Below, one piece after another: positions 48,709 to 57,371 of a stretch of DNA of 64,000 bases. The notes under the pieces were generated by a model. The model made no database searches. It worked only from the letters and a program-made list of their open reading frames with translations, and was not told the DNA's origin. Source of the stretch: Amycolatopsis lurida (GTDB lineage: Bacteria > Actinomycetota > Actinomycetes > Mycobacteriales > Pseudonocardiaceae); the NCBI RefSeq assembly GCF_900105055.1, contig NZ_FNTA01000004.1, positions 3,069,501 to 3,133,500 of the forward strand. The letters are read 5' to 3'. Both the position numbers and the translations under genes were made by a program. Position 1 is the stretch's first letter. Every line of letters starts with the position of its first letter.

Positions 48709-49797
48709 GTGACCACTGACAACCACATTGCAGCCCCGTCCTTCGACCGGATGCGCAACATGCTGGTGCGCGCGGCCGAAGTGCGTGAGAGCGAACAGCA
48801 GCAGATCTTCGACGCGCTCGACGACATCTACGCACGTCTGGCCCCCGTCGACTCGCTCGGCGCGGTGCGCAAGCGGCTCTCGGAGATGCCCGACCGCACC
48901 GAGACCAGCGTGCTCGCCGAACGTCTCGACGAGACCATGTCGCGGCTCGAAGCGCAGGACACCGCGATCGCCGCGCTGACCCGCGCCGTCGAAAGCATCG
49001 TCGACAAGCTGGCCAAGCCGTTCGCTCAGCTCGACGGCCGCCTCGACGGCATGGCCGCACGCCTGGAAGGCGTCGGGGGCCGGATGGACGGGCTCGAGGA
49101 CAAGCTCCAGAACATCCACCGCCGTCTCGACGAACTCGGCGCGCACCTCGACAAGCAGGACGTGAAGACCGACGCGCTGCCGCAGTCGGTGATCGGCCCG
49201 GTGCGCGAGCGCGTCGAGCAGGCCGAGTCCACCCTGCGGGACCGCGTCGACACCGTCGACCGCGAGCTGCGCACCCGCGTCGAGAACCTCGACAAGGCGA
49301 CCAAGGAAAGCCTCACCGCGAACACCGAGGCGCTGAAGACCGCGCTGACCGAGACCGGCGAGATGATCGACGCCTCGGAGCGCCTCGACGGCCTCGGCGA
49401 CCGCCTCGAGAAGGTCACCTCGCGGCTCGACGACCTGGCCGAGCGGCTCGACAAGGTCGAGGACGGCTTCACCGGGCGCCTCGGCGACCTCGACGGCTCG
49501 ATCCGCTCCGGTCTGTCGAAGGTCGAGAGCACGCTGCAGAAGCAGCCGGACACCGACTCGGTCGACTCGCTGGTGCGCAAGAGCAACGACGAGTCCGTGC
49601 GCCGCATCGGCGGCCAGCTGGACGAGGCCATGGCGACCTTCGCGGAGCTGATGCTCGGCGGTGGCCCGGCCGTGCAGCAGATCTCCCCGCCGCCGCCCGC
49701 CCCGCGTCAGCCGCGCCGCAGCTCGCGCAACGGCCGGGCGCCCAAGGCGGCCGACGCCAAGGTGAAGGCCGACGGCACCGACGAGACCACCGACTGA
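48709..49797 (+). CDS. long coiled-coil protein
   Basis: The 362-aa protein is almost wholly a heptad-pattern helix from about residue 20 to 290, rich in RLDxL/DRLEKV units (RLDELGAHLDKQD, RLDGLGDRLEKVTSRLDDLAERLDKVEDG). A Pro/Arg-rich basic tail follows (PPPPAPRQPRRSSRNGRAPK). No membrane helix or enzymatic motif is visible. GTG 48709 is the start. The ADA gene is divergent. It could be a cytoskeletal or scaffold protein, but only the fold is supported. Confidence 0.82.
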   Translation: MTTDNHIAAPSFDRMRNMLVRAAEVRESEQQQIFDALDDIYARLAPVDSLGAVRKRLSEMPDRTETSVLAERLDETMSRLEAQDTAIAALTRAVESIVDKLAKPFAQLDGRLDGMAARLEGVGGRMDGLEDKLQNIHRRLDELGAHLDKQDVKTDALPQSVIGPVRERVEQAESTLRDRVDTVDRELRTRVENLDKATKESLTANTEALKTALTETGEMIDASERLDGLGDRLEKVTSRLDDLAERLDKVEDGFTGRLGDLDGSIRSGLSKVESTLQKQPDTDSVDSLVRKSNDESVRRIGGQLDEAMATFAELMLGGGPAVQQISPPPPAPRQPRRSSRNGRAPKAADAKVKADGTDETTD

Positions 49798-49809
49798 CGC
49801 TCTCTTGAC

Positions 49810-49859
49810 GCGTGAAGGCCCCCTTCCCTCGGCTTCGCCTGGGATGGGGGCCTTCACGC
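49810..49859. repeat. palindromic repeat family B, copy 2
   Basis: GCGTGAAGGCCCCC (49810-49823) pairs with its complement at 49846-49859. The centre CTTCCCTCGGCTTCGCCTGGGA-like sequence has decayed relative to the copy at 12345. It starts 12 bp after the coiled-coil gene's stop. Confidence 0.75.
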
Positions 49860-49890
49860 TTCTCCGGGCTCGCGCCTCCGAGCGCGACCT

Positions 49891-49914
49891 GCGTTTAGCG
49901 GGCTAATCGCGATC
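49891..49914. repeat. family C palindrome
   Basis: GCGTTTAGCGGGCTAATCGC matches the asymmetric copies at 24323 and 11067. The arm with TAATCGC is mismatched to GCGTTTA, the same defect in each, so this variant is itself propagated. Confidence 0.7.
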
Positions 49915-49934
49915 CGCCCGCCTCGCGCCACCGA

Positions 49935-49967
49935 CCTGCGTTCAGCCCCCTAATCGCGATCCGCAGG
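49935..49967. repeat. family C palindrome, variant with CCTGCG arms
   Basis: CCTGCG (49935-49940) pairs with CGCAGG (49962-49967) and the centre is TTCAGCCCCCTAATCGCGAT. It combines the family C core with a new outer arm. Confidence 0.6.
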
Positions 49968-49974
49968 CCCCTGA

Positions 49975-50031
49975 CGTTGCGAAAGCCACTTTCGCAACGT
50001 TGAAGGTTGCGAAAGTGGCTTTCGCAACGCC
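49975..50031. repeat. nested palindrome family D, copy 2
   Basis: This copy is identical to 32813-32869 over 57 bp, including the GTTGAAG loop, although the flanks differ. It is a perfect inverted repeat that also contains two smaller palindromes. Identity of the loop as well as the arms shows recent spread or gene conversion. Confidence 0.9.
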
Positions 50032-50073
50032 CCCCAAGGCCGGGCTGCGGCACTGAGCCCCAGCCCGGCCGCA

Positions 50074-50105
50074 CGGGTCGCGTTCAGCCCGCTAAACGCG
50101 ACCCG
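50074..50105. repeat. family C palindrome
   Basis: CGGGTCGCGTT (50074-50084) pairs with AACGCGACCCG (50095-50105); the inner TCAGC/GCTAA has one mismatch. The outer arms are extended relative to the basic unit. Confidence 0.75.
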
Positions 50106-50147
50106 CACCTGCCTCGGACGCCCCGGACCTGCCCTCGCCCGGGCCCG

Positions 50148-50176
50148 AAGTACGTGAAGGGGGCCTTCACGTACTT
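50148..50176. repeat. short perfect palindrome with family B core
   Basis: AAGTACGTGAAGG (50148-50160) pairs perfectly with CCTTCACGTACTT (50164-50176) around a GGG loop. It shares CGTGAAGG and CCTTCACG with family B but has different outer bases. Confidence 0.75.
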
Positions 50177-50186
50177 ACGCGACCCC

Positions 50187-50214
50187 GGATCGCGATTAGG
50201 GGGCTAAACGCAGG
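50187..50214. repeat. family C palindrome abutting the deoA stop
   Basis: GATCGCGATTAGGGGGCTAA followed by ACGCAGG is a family C variant with mismatched arms. It ends at the base before the deoA stop codon. Confidence 0.6.
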
Positions 50215-51498
50215 TCAGGGCCGCACGGTCTCCAGGACGAGCGGAGCGGAGGCCGAAGGCCCAACGGAGCTGACCGCGTAGGCGTCTTCGAGCGCAGCGA
50301 GAGCCGAAGGAACAGCGTCCGGCGTGTCGGTGTGCAGCTCCAGCAACGGCTGCCCGGCCGACACGGCATCGCCCGGCTTCGCCAGGCACAGAACGCCGGC
50401 CGCGGCCTGCACCGGATCCTCCTTGCGCGCCCGCCCGGCCCCGAGCCGCCAAGCGGCGACCCCGACCGAATACGCGTCCAGAGACGTCAACACTCCATCA
50501 GCGGGCGCCGAGACGACGTGGACGTGCTTGGGCCGCGGCAAAGCGGCCTCCGGATCCCCGCCCTGAGCGGCGATCATCCGGCACCACGTCTCGTAAGCCC
50601 GGCCCGAAGCCAGCACCGCCGCCGGGTCCACATCGGACAATCCGGCCAGCGCCAGCATCTCCCGCGCCAACGCCACCGTCAGCTCGACGACGTCGGCCGG
50701 GCCGCCGCCGCGCAGCACCTCGACCGATTCGGCGACCTCGATCGCGTTGCCGACGGCGTGTCCCAGCGGCACGTTCATGTCCGTGATCAGCGCCGTCGTC
50801 GCGACGCCGTGCGCGGTCCCGATCTCCACCAGGGTCCGCGCGAGTTCCCGGGCCTGCGGAAGCGTCTTCATGAACGCGCCCGAGCCGGTCTTCACATCGA
50901 GGACGAGCCCGGCCGAACCTTCGGCGATCTTCTTGCTCATGATCGAGCTCGCGATCAGCGGGATCGACTCCACCGTCGACGTCACGTCCCGCAGGGCGTA
51001 CAGCTTCTTGTCCGCCGGAGCCAGCCCGGAGGTCGCCGCGCAGACCACCGCGCCGACCTCGTCGAGCTGCCGGATGATCTCCGAGGTCGACAAAGCGGCA
51101 CGCCAACCCGGGATCGACTCCAGTTTGTCCAGCGTCCCGCCGGTGTGCCCGAGCCCGCGCCCGGACAGCTGCGGAACGGCCGCCCCGCACGCCGCGACGA
51201 GCGGCGCCAGCGGAAGCGTGATCTTGTCGCCGACGCCACCGGTCGAATGCTTGTCGATCGTCGGTCGGCTGACCTTCAGATCGAGCCGCTCCCCCGACGA
51301 GATCATCGCGCCGGTCCAGCGCGCGATCTCGCCGGAATCCATCCCCCGCAGGAAGATGGCCATCGCGAGCGCGGCCATCTGTTCCTCGGCGATGTCGCCG
51401 CGTGTGTACGCGTCGATGGTCCAGTCGATCTGCTCGTCGGTGAGCCGTTCGCCGTCCCGCTTCGCGCGGATGACGTCGACGGCGGCCAACGCGCTCAT
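50215..51498 (-). CDS. deoA: thymidine/pyrimidine-nucleoside phosphorylase
   Basis: The 427-aa enzyme splits thymidine or deoxyuridine with phosphate to base and deoxyribose-1-phosphate. The family signature is visible in SGRGLGHTGGTLDKLESIPG and DKHSTGGVGDK (near residue 85), with MSKKIAEGSAGLVLDVKTGSGAFM binding the substrate. ATG 51498 overlaps the cdd stop by 4 bp. The operon order (permeases-cdd-deoA) couples nucleoside import to breakdown. Confidence 0.95.
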   Translation of the reverse strand: MSALAAVDVIRAKRDGERLTDEQIDWTIDAYTRGDIAEEQMAALAMAIFLRGMDSGEIARWTGAMISSGERLDLKVSRPTIDKHSTGGVGDKITLPLAPLVAACGAAVPQLSGRGLGHTGGTLDKLESIPGWRAALSTSEIIRQLDEVGAVVCAATSGLAPADKKLYALRDVTSTVESIPLIASSIMSKKIAEGSAGLVLDVKTGSGAFMKTLPQARELARTLVEIGTAHGVATTALITDMNVPLGHAVGNAIEVAESVEVLRGGGPADVVELTVALAREMLALAGLSDVDPAAVLASGRAYETWCRMIAAQGGDPEAALPRPKHVHVVSAPADGVLTSLDAYSVGVAAWRLGAGRARKEDPVQAAAGVLCLAKPGDAVSAGQPLLELHTDTPDAVPSALAALEDAYAVSSVGPSASAPLVLETVRP

Positions 51499-51884
51499 GG
51501 CAGGTCGTCCGGCCCGAACGCGTCCGGCAGCACCGCCGACATCGGCAGGATGCCGCTCGGGGTGTCCACCAGGCAGTCGGATCCGCCGTGTTCGAACAGG
51601 ATCTGACGGCAGCGCCCGCACGGCATCAGCAGATCACCGGCGCCGCTGCGGCACGCGACGGCGACGAGCTTGCCGCCGCCGGTCAGCCGCAGTTGCCCCG
51701 CCATCGTGCATTCCGCGCACATTCCCAAGCCGTACGAAGCGTTTTCGACGTTGCAGCCGACGACGATCCGGCCGTCGTCCACCACAGCGGCGACGCCGAC
51801 GTGCAGACCCGAGTACGGCGCGTACGCCGACTTCGCCGCCTCGACGGCTTGAGCCCGCAAGGCTTCCCAGTCGTACTCCGCCAT
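51495..51884 (-). CDS. cdd: cytidine deaminase
   Basis: The 129-aa zinc enzyme deaminates (deoxy)cytidine to (deoxy)uridine, a substrate for deoA. CNVENASYG...CAEC holds the first cysteine ligand and the catalytic glutamate, and PCGRCRQ gives the other two cysteines. ATG 51884 lies 1 bp after the permease stop with GAGGTGAGG at good spacing; a GTG four codons upstream is less well placed. It is the short homotetrameric type. Confidence 0.95.
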   Translation of the reverse strand: MAEYDWEALRAQAVEAAKSAYAPYSGLHVGVAAVVDDGRIVVGCNVENASYGLGMCAECTMAGQLRLTGGGKLVAVACRSGAGDLLMPCGRCRQILFEHGGSDCLVDTPSGILPMSAVLPDAFGPDDLP

Positions 51885-51885
51885 G

Positions 51886-53160
51886 TCAGTCCTCACCTCG
51901 CCGATAGGTGGCGCCGATCGCCTTGGGCGGCCGCAGCCGCTGCGAAGCCACCGCCAGCACGATCAGCGTCACGAAATGCGCGGTGTACGGGATGAGGTCG
52001 CTGGGCAGGTCGTCGTTGGTCCAGTAGATCGCGTACAGCGCGACGGCGCCGACGACACCGAGCGCGGAAGCGATCCACTGACGGCGGAACAACTGCACCG
52101 CCACGATCACGGCCAGCAGGATCACCGCGCCGTACAGCAGCGCGAGCACCGCGGTGCCGCCACCGGCGAGCTGGAGGCCGTCCGCGTAGCCGAACAGCGC
52201 CGCGCCGCCGAGCAGGCCGCCCGGCCGCCAGTTGCCGAAGATCATCGCCGCGAGGCCGATGTACCCGCGGTTGTTGGTCTGGTTCTCCAAGTAGTCCGCA
52301 CCGCCCGCGAGCAGCACGAGCGACGCGCCACCCATTCCGGCGAGCCCGCCGGAGATGATCATGGCGATGTACTTGTGCAGGTAGACCTTCACGCCGAGGG
52401 ACTCGGCCGCGACCGGGTTCTCGCCGCAGGACCGCAGCCGCAGGCCGAACCGCGTTCGCCACAACACGAAGTAGCTGATCGGGACCAGCGCGATCGCGAT
52501 CATCGTCAGCGGCGCGACCTCGGTGACCAGGCCGTTGAGGATGCCGGCGAGGTCGGAGATGAAGACGCGCTGCATCTTCTCCAGGTCCGAGAGCCAGTCC
52601 GAAAGGAAGGTCGCCGAGTAGGTGTCGAACTTCGGCACCGGCGGCGACTGGCGCGGGTTCCCCGAAAGCGGGGTGAACACCAGGTTCGCCAGGTACTTCG
52701 CGACACCGAGACCGAGCAGGTTGATCGCCACACCGGAGACGATGTGGTTGACGTTGAAGGTCACCGTCGCGACGGCGTGCAGCAGCCCGCCGAGCGCGCC
52801 GAACACGACCGCCGCGATCAGCCCGGCCCAGACACCGCCGTGGTACGCGCCCCAGGCGGCACCCCAGGTGCCGAGGATCATCATGCCTTCGAGGCCGATG
52901 TTGATCACACCCGCGCGTTCGGCCCAGAGGCCGCCGAGCGCGCAGAGCAGGATCGGCAGCGCCAGCCGCAGCGCGGTGTGCGCGGTGTTGGTCGAGGTCA
53001 GCGTGTTGACGCCGGTGGCGTACGACGCGATCGCGAGCACGCCGACCGCCAGCAGCCCCCAGATGGCGCCCTTGAGCCAGCCGGGGATACGGCGCTTCGG
53101 CGGTTTCACCGGCATGGTGGTCCCGCCCGTGTTGGGCGAAAGAACGTCCGCGGTGGTCAC
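51886..53160 (-). CDS. nucleoside ABC transporter permease 2
   Basis: The 424-aa membrane protein has about ten transmembrane helices, with AERAGVINIGLEGMMILGTW near residue 65 and a GENPVAAESLGVKV loop. Both are signatures of BMP-family nucleoside importers (NupQ/YufQ type). The GTG start at 53160 overlaps the stop of the other permease gene (GTGA). It works with the permease, ATPase and lipoprotein encoded upstream. Confidence 0.93.
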   Translation of the reverse strand: MTTADVLSPNTGGTTMPVKPPKRRIPGWLKGAIWGLLAVGVLAIASYATGVNTLTSTNTAHTALRLALPILLCALGGLWAERAGVINIGLEGMMILGTWGAAWGAYHGGVWAGLIAAVVFGALGGLLHAVATVTFNVNHIVSGVAINLLGLGVAKYLANLVFTPLSGNPRQSPPVPKFDTYSATFLSDWLSDLEKMQRVFISDLAGILNGLVTEVAPLTMIAIALVPISYFVLWRTRFGLRLRSCGENPVAAESLGVKVYLHKYIAMIISGGLAGMGGASLVLLAGGADYLENQTNNRGYIGLAAMIFGNWRPGGLLGGAALFGYADGLQLAGGGTAVLALLYGAVILLAVIVAVQLFRRQWIASALGVVGAVALYAIYWTNDDLPSDLIPYTAHFVTLIVLAVASQRLRPPKAIGATYRRGED

Positions 53161-54254
53161 ACCGCACCTCCCTCGGACACGCTGGAACCCTTGCGGCCGT
53201 TGCCTGCCAGCGCGCGACCGACGCGACGCTGTTCGGCGGCCAGGTCCGCGCGGCGCACGATCTCGTACGCGATGACGACCGACAGCACGATCACGCCCTG
53301 CATGATCGTGGCGATCTCTTTGGACACGTTGATCTGCTCGAGCGACACCGCGGACCGGTCGAGGAACGCCCACAGCAGGGCGCCCAGCGCGATCCCGGCC
53401 GGGTGGTTGCGGCCGAGCAGGGCGACCGCGATCCCCGTGAAGCCGTACATCTGGGTCGAAGTGATGCCGTAGCTGAAGTCGCGGCCGAGCAGTTCCGGCA
53501 TCGCGACCAAACCGGCGACACCGCCCGAAAGCAGCATCGCGATCAGCGTCATCTTCTTGGCGTTGACGCCACCCGCCGCGGCGGCCGTCGTCGATTCGCC
53601 GGAGGCCTTCAGCTCGAACCCGAACCGGGTCCGGTTGAGCATGAACCAGTAGGCCCCGCCGATCAGCGCCGCGATGAACACGAAGCCGAACAGCTCACCC
53701 GAAAGGATGGGGATACCCGGGATCCGGCCCGTCTCGGCGATCTCGCGGGTGGCGATGTTGTTGCCGGTCTGCACGCCGAACTGGTCGGCGTTGACCAGGA
53801 ACGCCACGATGCCGCCGACGATCGCGTTCAGCATGATCGTCGAGATGACCTCGGAAACGCCTCGGGTCACCTTCAGCACGGCCGGGATGGCCGCGTACAG
53901 CATGCCGCTGAGCACCGCGACGACCAGGATCGCCAGCACGTGGATCACCGGCGGCAGCTGCAGCGCCCCGCCGATGATGGCGGTGACGATGGCGGCGAAC
54001 CGGTACTGGCCCTCGACACCGATGTTGAAGAGGTTCATCTGGAAGCCGATGGCCACCGCGAGCCCGGACAGGTAGTAGACCGTCGCGAGGTTCACCGTGT
54101 CGACGGCGGTCGAGCCCTTGAAGAGCTGGCCGATCATCGTGCCGTAGGCCTGGAGCGGATCCGCTCCCGAGATGATCAGCGCGATGGCCGTCAGGATGAC
54201 CGCGAAAACGATCGCGAGCAGAGGCGGCAGCAGCCTCGTACGCCAACTACTCAC
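53157..54254 (-). CDS. nucleoside ABC transporter permease 1
   Basis: The 365-aa protein has about ten transmembrane helices with GFQMNLFNIGVEGQYRFAA near residue 70, SGEST in the cytoplasmic loop and a conserved GFTGIAVALLGRNHP. This is the NupP/YufP-type permease. GTG 54254 is selected because GGAGG lies 6 nt upstream; a longer in-frame reading would overlap the ATPase gene by 35 bp. The basic N-terminus after GTG (SSWRTRLLPP) suits a first membrane helix. Confidence 0.88.
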   Translation of the reverse strand: MSSWRTRLLPPLLAIVFAVILTAIALIISGADPLQAYGTMIGQLFKGSTAVDTVNLATVYYLSGLAVAIGFQMNLFNIGVEGQYRFAAIVTAIIGGALQLPPVIHVLAILVVAVLSGMLYAAIPAVLKVTRGVSEVISTIMLNAIVGGIVAFLVNADQFGVQTGNNIATREIAETGRIPGIPILSGELFGFVFIAALIGGAYWFMLNRTRFGFELKASGESTTAAAAGGVNAKKMTLIAMLLSGGVAGLVAMPELLGRDFSYGITSTQMYGFTGIAVALLGRNHPAGIALGALLWAFLDRSAVSLEQINVSKEIATIMQGVIVLSVVIAYEIVRRADLAAEQRRVGRALAGNGRKGSSVSEGGAV

Positions 54255-54297
54255 GCTGTGCCTCCAAAGCCATGAGTGCCGCAAATAGCGAACCTTT

Positions 54298-55875
54298 TCA
54301 CGCCACACCGTCCTCAGAGTCTTCGGAGGCACCCGTCATCGCGGAGCCCAGTTCCTGCGGGGTCACGGTCGCGGGGTCGGCCTCGCCGACCAGTCGTCCG
54401 CGCAGCATGACCTGAATGGTGTCGGAGAGCCCGATCAGCTCGTCGAGGTCGGCCGAAACCAGCAGCACGGCCAGCCCGGCCGCTCGCGCCTGGCGGATCT
54501 GTTCCCAGATCAGCGCCTGCGCGCCGACGTCGACACCGCGCGTCGGATGCGACGCGATCAGCAGCACCGGATCGCCGGAAAGCTCGCGCCCCACGATCAG
54601 CTTCTGCTGGTTGCCACCCGAAAGCGCGGCGGCGGGGACGTCGATACCCGGCGTGCGGACGTCGTACTCCTCGACGATCCGGCGGGTGTCGTCCCGCGCG
54701 CCGTCGATGTCGAGCAACTGTCCTTTCGCGACCGGCTCGCGGGTCTGGTAACCGAGGATCCGGTTGACCCACAAGGGTTGCGTGAGCAGGAGGCTGTGCC
54801 GCGTGCGGTCTTCGGCGATGTACCCGATCCCGGCCTCGCGGCGGGCGAGCGTCCCCAGTTTGTGCAGTTCGACGACCCGGCCGTCGACCTCGGTCAGTTC
54901 GATCCGGCCGCCGCCCTTGCGCATGCCCATGATCGTCTCGACGAGTTCGGTCTGGCCGTTGCCCTCGACGCCGGCGATCCCGAGCACCTCGCCCGCGTGC
55001 ACGGTGAAGGAGATGTGGTCGAGGACGTTCCGCTCGGAACCCTCGACGCTCAAGCAGACGTCGTCCAGGCGGAGGACGGGCCGATCGGTCACCGTGGACT
55101 CACGGGTCTCCGGGCTGGGCAGCTCCGAGCCGACCATCATCTCGGCCAGCTGGCGCGAGGTGATCGTCTTCGGGTCGGCCGTGCCGACGGTGGTGCCGCG
55201 GCGGATCACGGTGACCGTGTCGGCGATCGCGCGCACCTCGTCGAGCTTGTGCGAGATGAAGATGAAGGTGAAGCCATCCTTCTGCATGGCGCGGACGGTC
55301 TCGAACAGCGCGTCGACCTCCTGCGGCACGAGCACCGCTGTGGGCTCGTCGAGGATGATGATCCGCGCGCCGCGGTAGAGCACCTTGACGATCTCCACGC
55401 GCTGGCGGTCGGCGACGCCGAGCTCTTCCAGCAGCGCGTCCGGGCGGGCGCGCAGGCCGACGCGTTCGGCGAGTTCCGCCAGCTTCGCCCTCGCCGCGCG
55501 GCCGATGCCGTGCAGGTTCTCCGCGCCGAGGAAGACGTTCTCCCCGACGGTCAGGTTGTCGGCCAGCATGAAGTGCTGGTGGACCATCCCGATCCCGGCC
55601 TTGATGGCGTCCTGCGGGTTGCGCAGTTTCACCGGTTCGCCGTTGATCGCGATATCGCCCTCGTCCGGCTGCTGCATGCCGTAGAGGATCTTCATCAGGG
55701 TCGATTTGCCCGCGCCGTTCTCGCCGCAGACGGCGTGCACCTCGCCCTTGGTGACGGTGAGGTTGACGTCGGAGTTGGCCACGACACCGGGGAACCGCTT
55801 CGTGATCCCGGTCAGCTGCACGGCCGGTTCACCCCGGTCGGGGGCGTCGGTGACCTCGGCCTGGGGAGCGCTCAT
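54298..55875 (-). CDS. nucleoside/sugar ABC transporter ATPase (double domain)
   Basis: The 525-aa protein has two nucleotide-binding domains. The first has GENGAGKSTLMKILYG near residue 46, and IIILDEPTAVLVPQEVD. The second has a degenerate Walker A (GIAGVEGNGQTELV) near 290, LSGGNQQKLIVGREL and a Walker B variant LLIASHPTRGVDVGA. A fused pair with one imperfect site is usual for the RbsA/MglA/NupO group. The ATG at 55875 is separated from the bmp gene by a strong hairpin. Confidence 0.93.
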   Translation of the reverse strand: MSAPQAEVTDAPDRGEPAVQLTGITKRFPGVVANSDVNLTVTKGEVHAVCGENGAGKSTLMKILYGMQQPDEGDIAINGEPVKLRNPQDAIKAGIGMVHQHFMLADNLTVGENVFLGAENLHGIGRAARAKLAELAERVGLRARPDALLEELGVADRQRVEIVKVLYRGARIIILDEPTAVLVPQEVDALFETVRAMQKDGFTFIFISHKLDEVRAIADTVTVIRRGTTVGTADPKTITSRQLAEMMVGSELPSPETRESTVTDRPVLRLDDVCLSVEGSERNVLDHISFTVHAGEVLGIAGVEGNGQTELVETIMGMRKGGGRIELTEVDGRVVELHKLGTLARREAGIGYIAEDRTRHSLLLTQPLWVNRILGYQTREPVAKGQLLDIDGARDDTRRIVEEYDVRTPGIDVPAAALSGGNQQKLIVGRELSGDPVLLIASHPTRGVDVGAQALIWEQIRQARAAGLAVLLVSADLDELIGLSDTIQVMLRGRLVGEADPATVTPQELGSAMTGASEDSEDGVA

Positions 55876-55910
55876 GAAAAAGCCATCCAGTTCTGGGAGT
55901 TAAACAGGTG

Positions 55911-55941
55911 AGGGCTCGGAAGGGTCGCCCTTCCGAGCCCT
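55911..55941 (-). terminator. intra-operon hairpin between bmp and the ATPase gene
   Basis: AGGGCTCGGAAGGG (55911-55924) pairs perfectly with its complement (55928-55941) around a TCG loop. It lies 16 bp after the bmp stop and 36 bp before the ATPase start on the same strand. It would reduce read-through or stabilise the bmp transcript, as expected where the binding protein must be made in excess. Confidence 0.75.
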
Positions 55942-55956
55942 GCTGCCTGGTGAAGC

Positions 55957-57096
55957 TTACTTCTGCGGCTTGTCCGAGACGGTGATCGCCCCGGAGACGA
56001 TCTGCGCCTTGTAGCCGTCGAGGACGTCCTTGATGTCGTCGACCTTGCCGCCGGAGGTGGCGTAGCCGATGCCGTCGACCTTGAGGTCGAACCGCTTCGG
56101 CAGCGTCGTCAGGTCGCCCTTCGCCAGCGCGCGCAGGTAGTCGAACACCGCCACGTCGACACGCTTGAGCATCGAGGTGATGATGACGTCCTTCGACGCC
56201 TCGACCGTCTTCTGGTTGTACTGGTCGGAGTCGACGCCGATGGCCATGGCGTTGTTGGACTTCGCGGCCTCGAACACGCCCTTACCGGAGGCGCCCGCGG
56301 CGTGGTAGATCACGTCCGCGCCCTTGGCGATCTGCGCGGCGGCCTTCACGTTGCCCTTCGCCGGGTCCTGGAACCCGGAGAAGTCACCGGCCGGGGTGAG
56401 GTACTCGTCCTCGATCTTGGCCTTGCTCGAAGCGGCCTTCACGCCCTGGAGGAAGCCGGCCTCGAACTTCTGGATCAGCGGCGTGTTCACGCCACCGACG
56501 AAGCCGACGTGGCACTTCTTCGACTTGTAGGCGGCGGCGACACCGGCCAGGAACGAGCCCTGCTCCTCGGCGAAGACGAGCGAGGTGACGTTCGGCGCCT
56601 TGACGGAGTCGTCGTCGACGATCGCGAACTGGGTGTTCGGGTACTTCGGCGCGATGGCGCCGACGGCCTTGGCGTAGGCGAAGCCGACCGCGATGATCGG
56701 GCTGAAGCCCTGCGTGGCGAGCTGGTCGAGACGCTGCGACTTGGCGGCCTCGTCCTCGGTCGCCGCGGCGGTGCTTTCGGTGACCGTGGTGACGCCGAGC
56801 TCGGCCTTCGCCTTGTCGGTACCGGCGGCGGCGGAGTCGTTGAACGACGCGTCGCCGCGACCGCCGACGTCGAAGGCCAGCGCGACCTTGAGCTTGCTGC
56901 CGTCGACCTTCTCACCGGCCTGGCTGGAGCTGGTCGAGGCGGCCGCCGCGGCGGGCGGCTTCGGCGCCGTCACGCAGCTGGCGGACTGGTCCCCGGAGCC
57001 CGCGTTGTTGTTGTTCCCCGCACCTGAATCCTTCGCGCATCCGGCCAGTACCAGAGCACCGGCCATGGCGGCGGCGACCAGCGCGGTTCCACGCAT
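55957..57096 (-). CDS. BMP-family nucleoside-binding lipoprotein
   Basis: The 379-aa protein has a lipoprotein signal peptide ending LVLAGC (Cys near residue 17) and a Asn/Gly/Ser/Ala-rich linker (DSGAGNNNNAGSGDQ). The BMP/PnrA fold follows: VALAFDVGGRGDASFNDSA, GFAYAKAVGAIAPKYPNTQFAIVDD, and DVIYHAAGASGKGVFEA. It delivers nucleosides to the permeases encoded downstream. ATG 57096 is used; TTG 57105 has the better-spaced GGGAGG and would add three residues. Confidence 0.92.
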   Translation of the reverse strand: MRGTALVAAAMAGALVLAGCAKDSGAGNNNNAGSGDQSASCVTAPKPPAAAAASTSSSQAGEKVDGSKLKVALAFDVGGRGDASFNDSAAAGTDKAKAELGVTTVTESTAAATEDEAAKSQRLDQLATQGFSPIIAVGFAYAKAVGAIAPKYPNTQFAIVDDDSVKAPNVTSLVFAEEQGSFLAGVAAAYKSKKCHVGFVGGVNTPLIQKFEAGFLQGVKAASSKAKIEDEYLTPAGDFSGFQDPAKGNVKAAAQIAKGADVIYHAAGASGKGVFEAAKSNNAMAIGVDSDQYNQKTVEASKDVIITSMLKRVDVAVFDYLRALAKGDLTTLPKRFDLKVDGIGYATSGGKVDDIKDVLDGYKAQIVSGAITVSDKPQK

Positions 57097-57207
57097 GCGA
57101 CGCAACGTGTGTCTCCCTCCCCGCTGATCCAGCGGATGGTCCGAAGAAAGCGACCCGGCGACACTGCCGGGTTCGACCGGGAGACGGTACCTAACGGCCG
57201 CTTTGCC

Positions 57208-57237
57208 GCCATAGGAAAGGCACGCTACGTAACACAA
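57208..57237 (-). promoter_or_regulatory. possible promoter of the nucleoside transporter operon
   Basis: On the minus strand TTGTGT (57237-57232) is followed at 18 bp by TATGGC (57213-57208). The match is partial at both boxes. It lies about 110 bp before the bmp start, within an AT-enriched patch. Confidence 0.3.
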
Positions 57238-57371
57238 ACGTTTACTCGTGAGTCGTAAGCGCGACGAATGGAGTACGCACGGTGATCACAACGGAGTAAT
57301 CGCAGGCAGCACCCGGCCCCCTGGCCGCATGAATCGACGAAGATCGTCACGCACCGTTCAAACCTCCGGCG

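Larger units (their letters stand above)
49798..50214. other. 417-bp palindrome hotspot
   Basis: No gene is seen. Seven palindromic elements of families B, C and D are packed between the coiled-coil gene and the convergent deoA gene: 49810-49859 (B), 49891-49914 (C), 49935-49967 (C), 49975-50031 (D), 50074-50105 (C), 50148-50176 (B-like) and 50187-50214 (C). Together they cover about half of the gap. Confidence 0.8.

Noticed and set aside
54254-54332. Upstream start for the first nucleoside permease
   Set aside because: It would overlap the ATPase gene by 35 bp and lacks a ribosome binding site, whereas GTG 54254 has GGAGG at good spacing.
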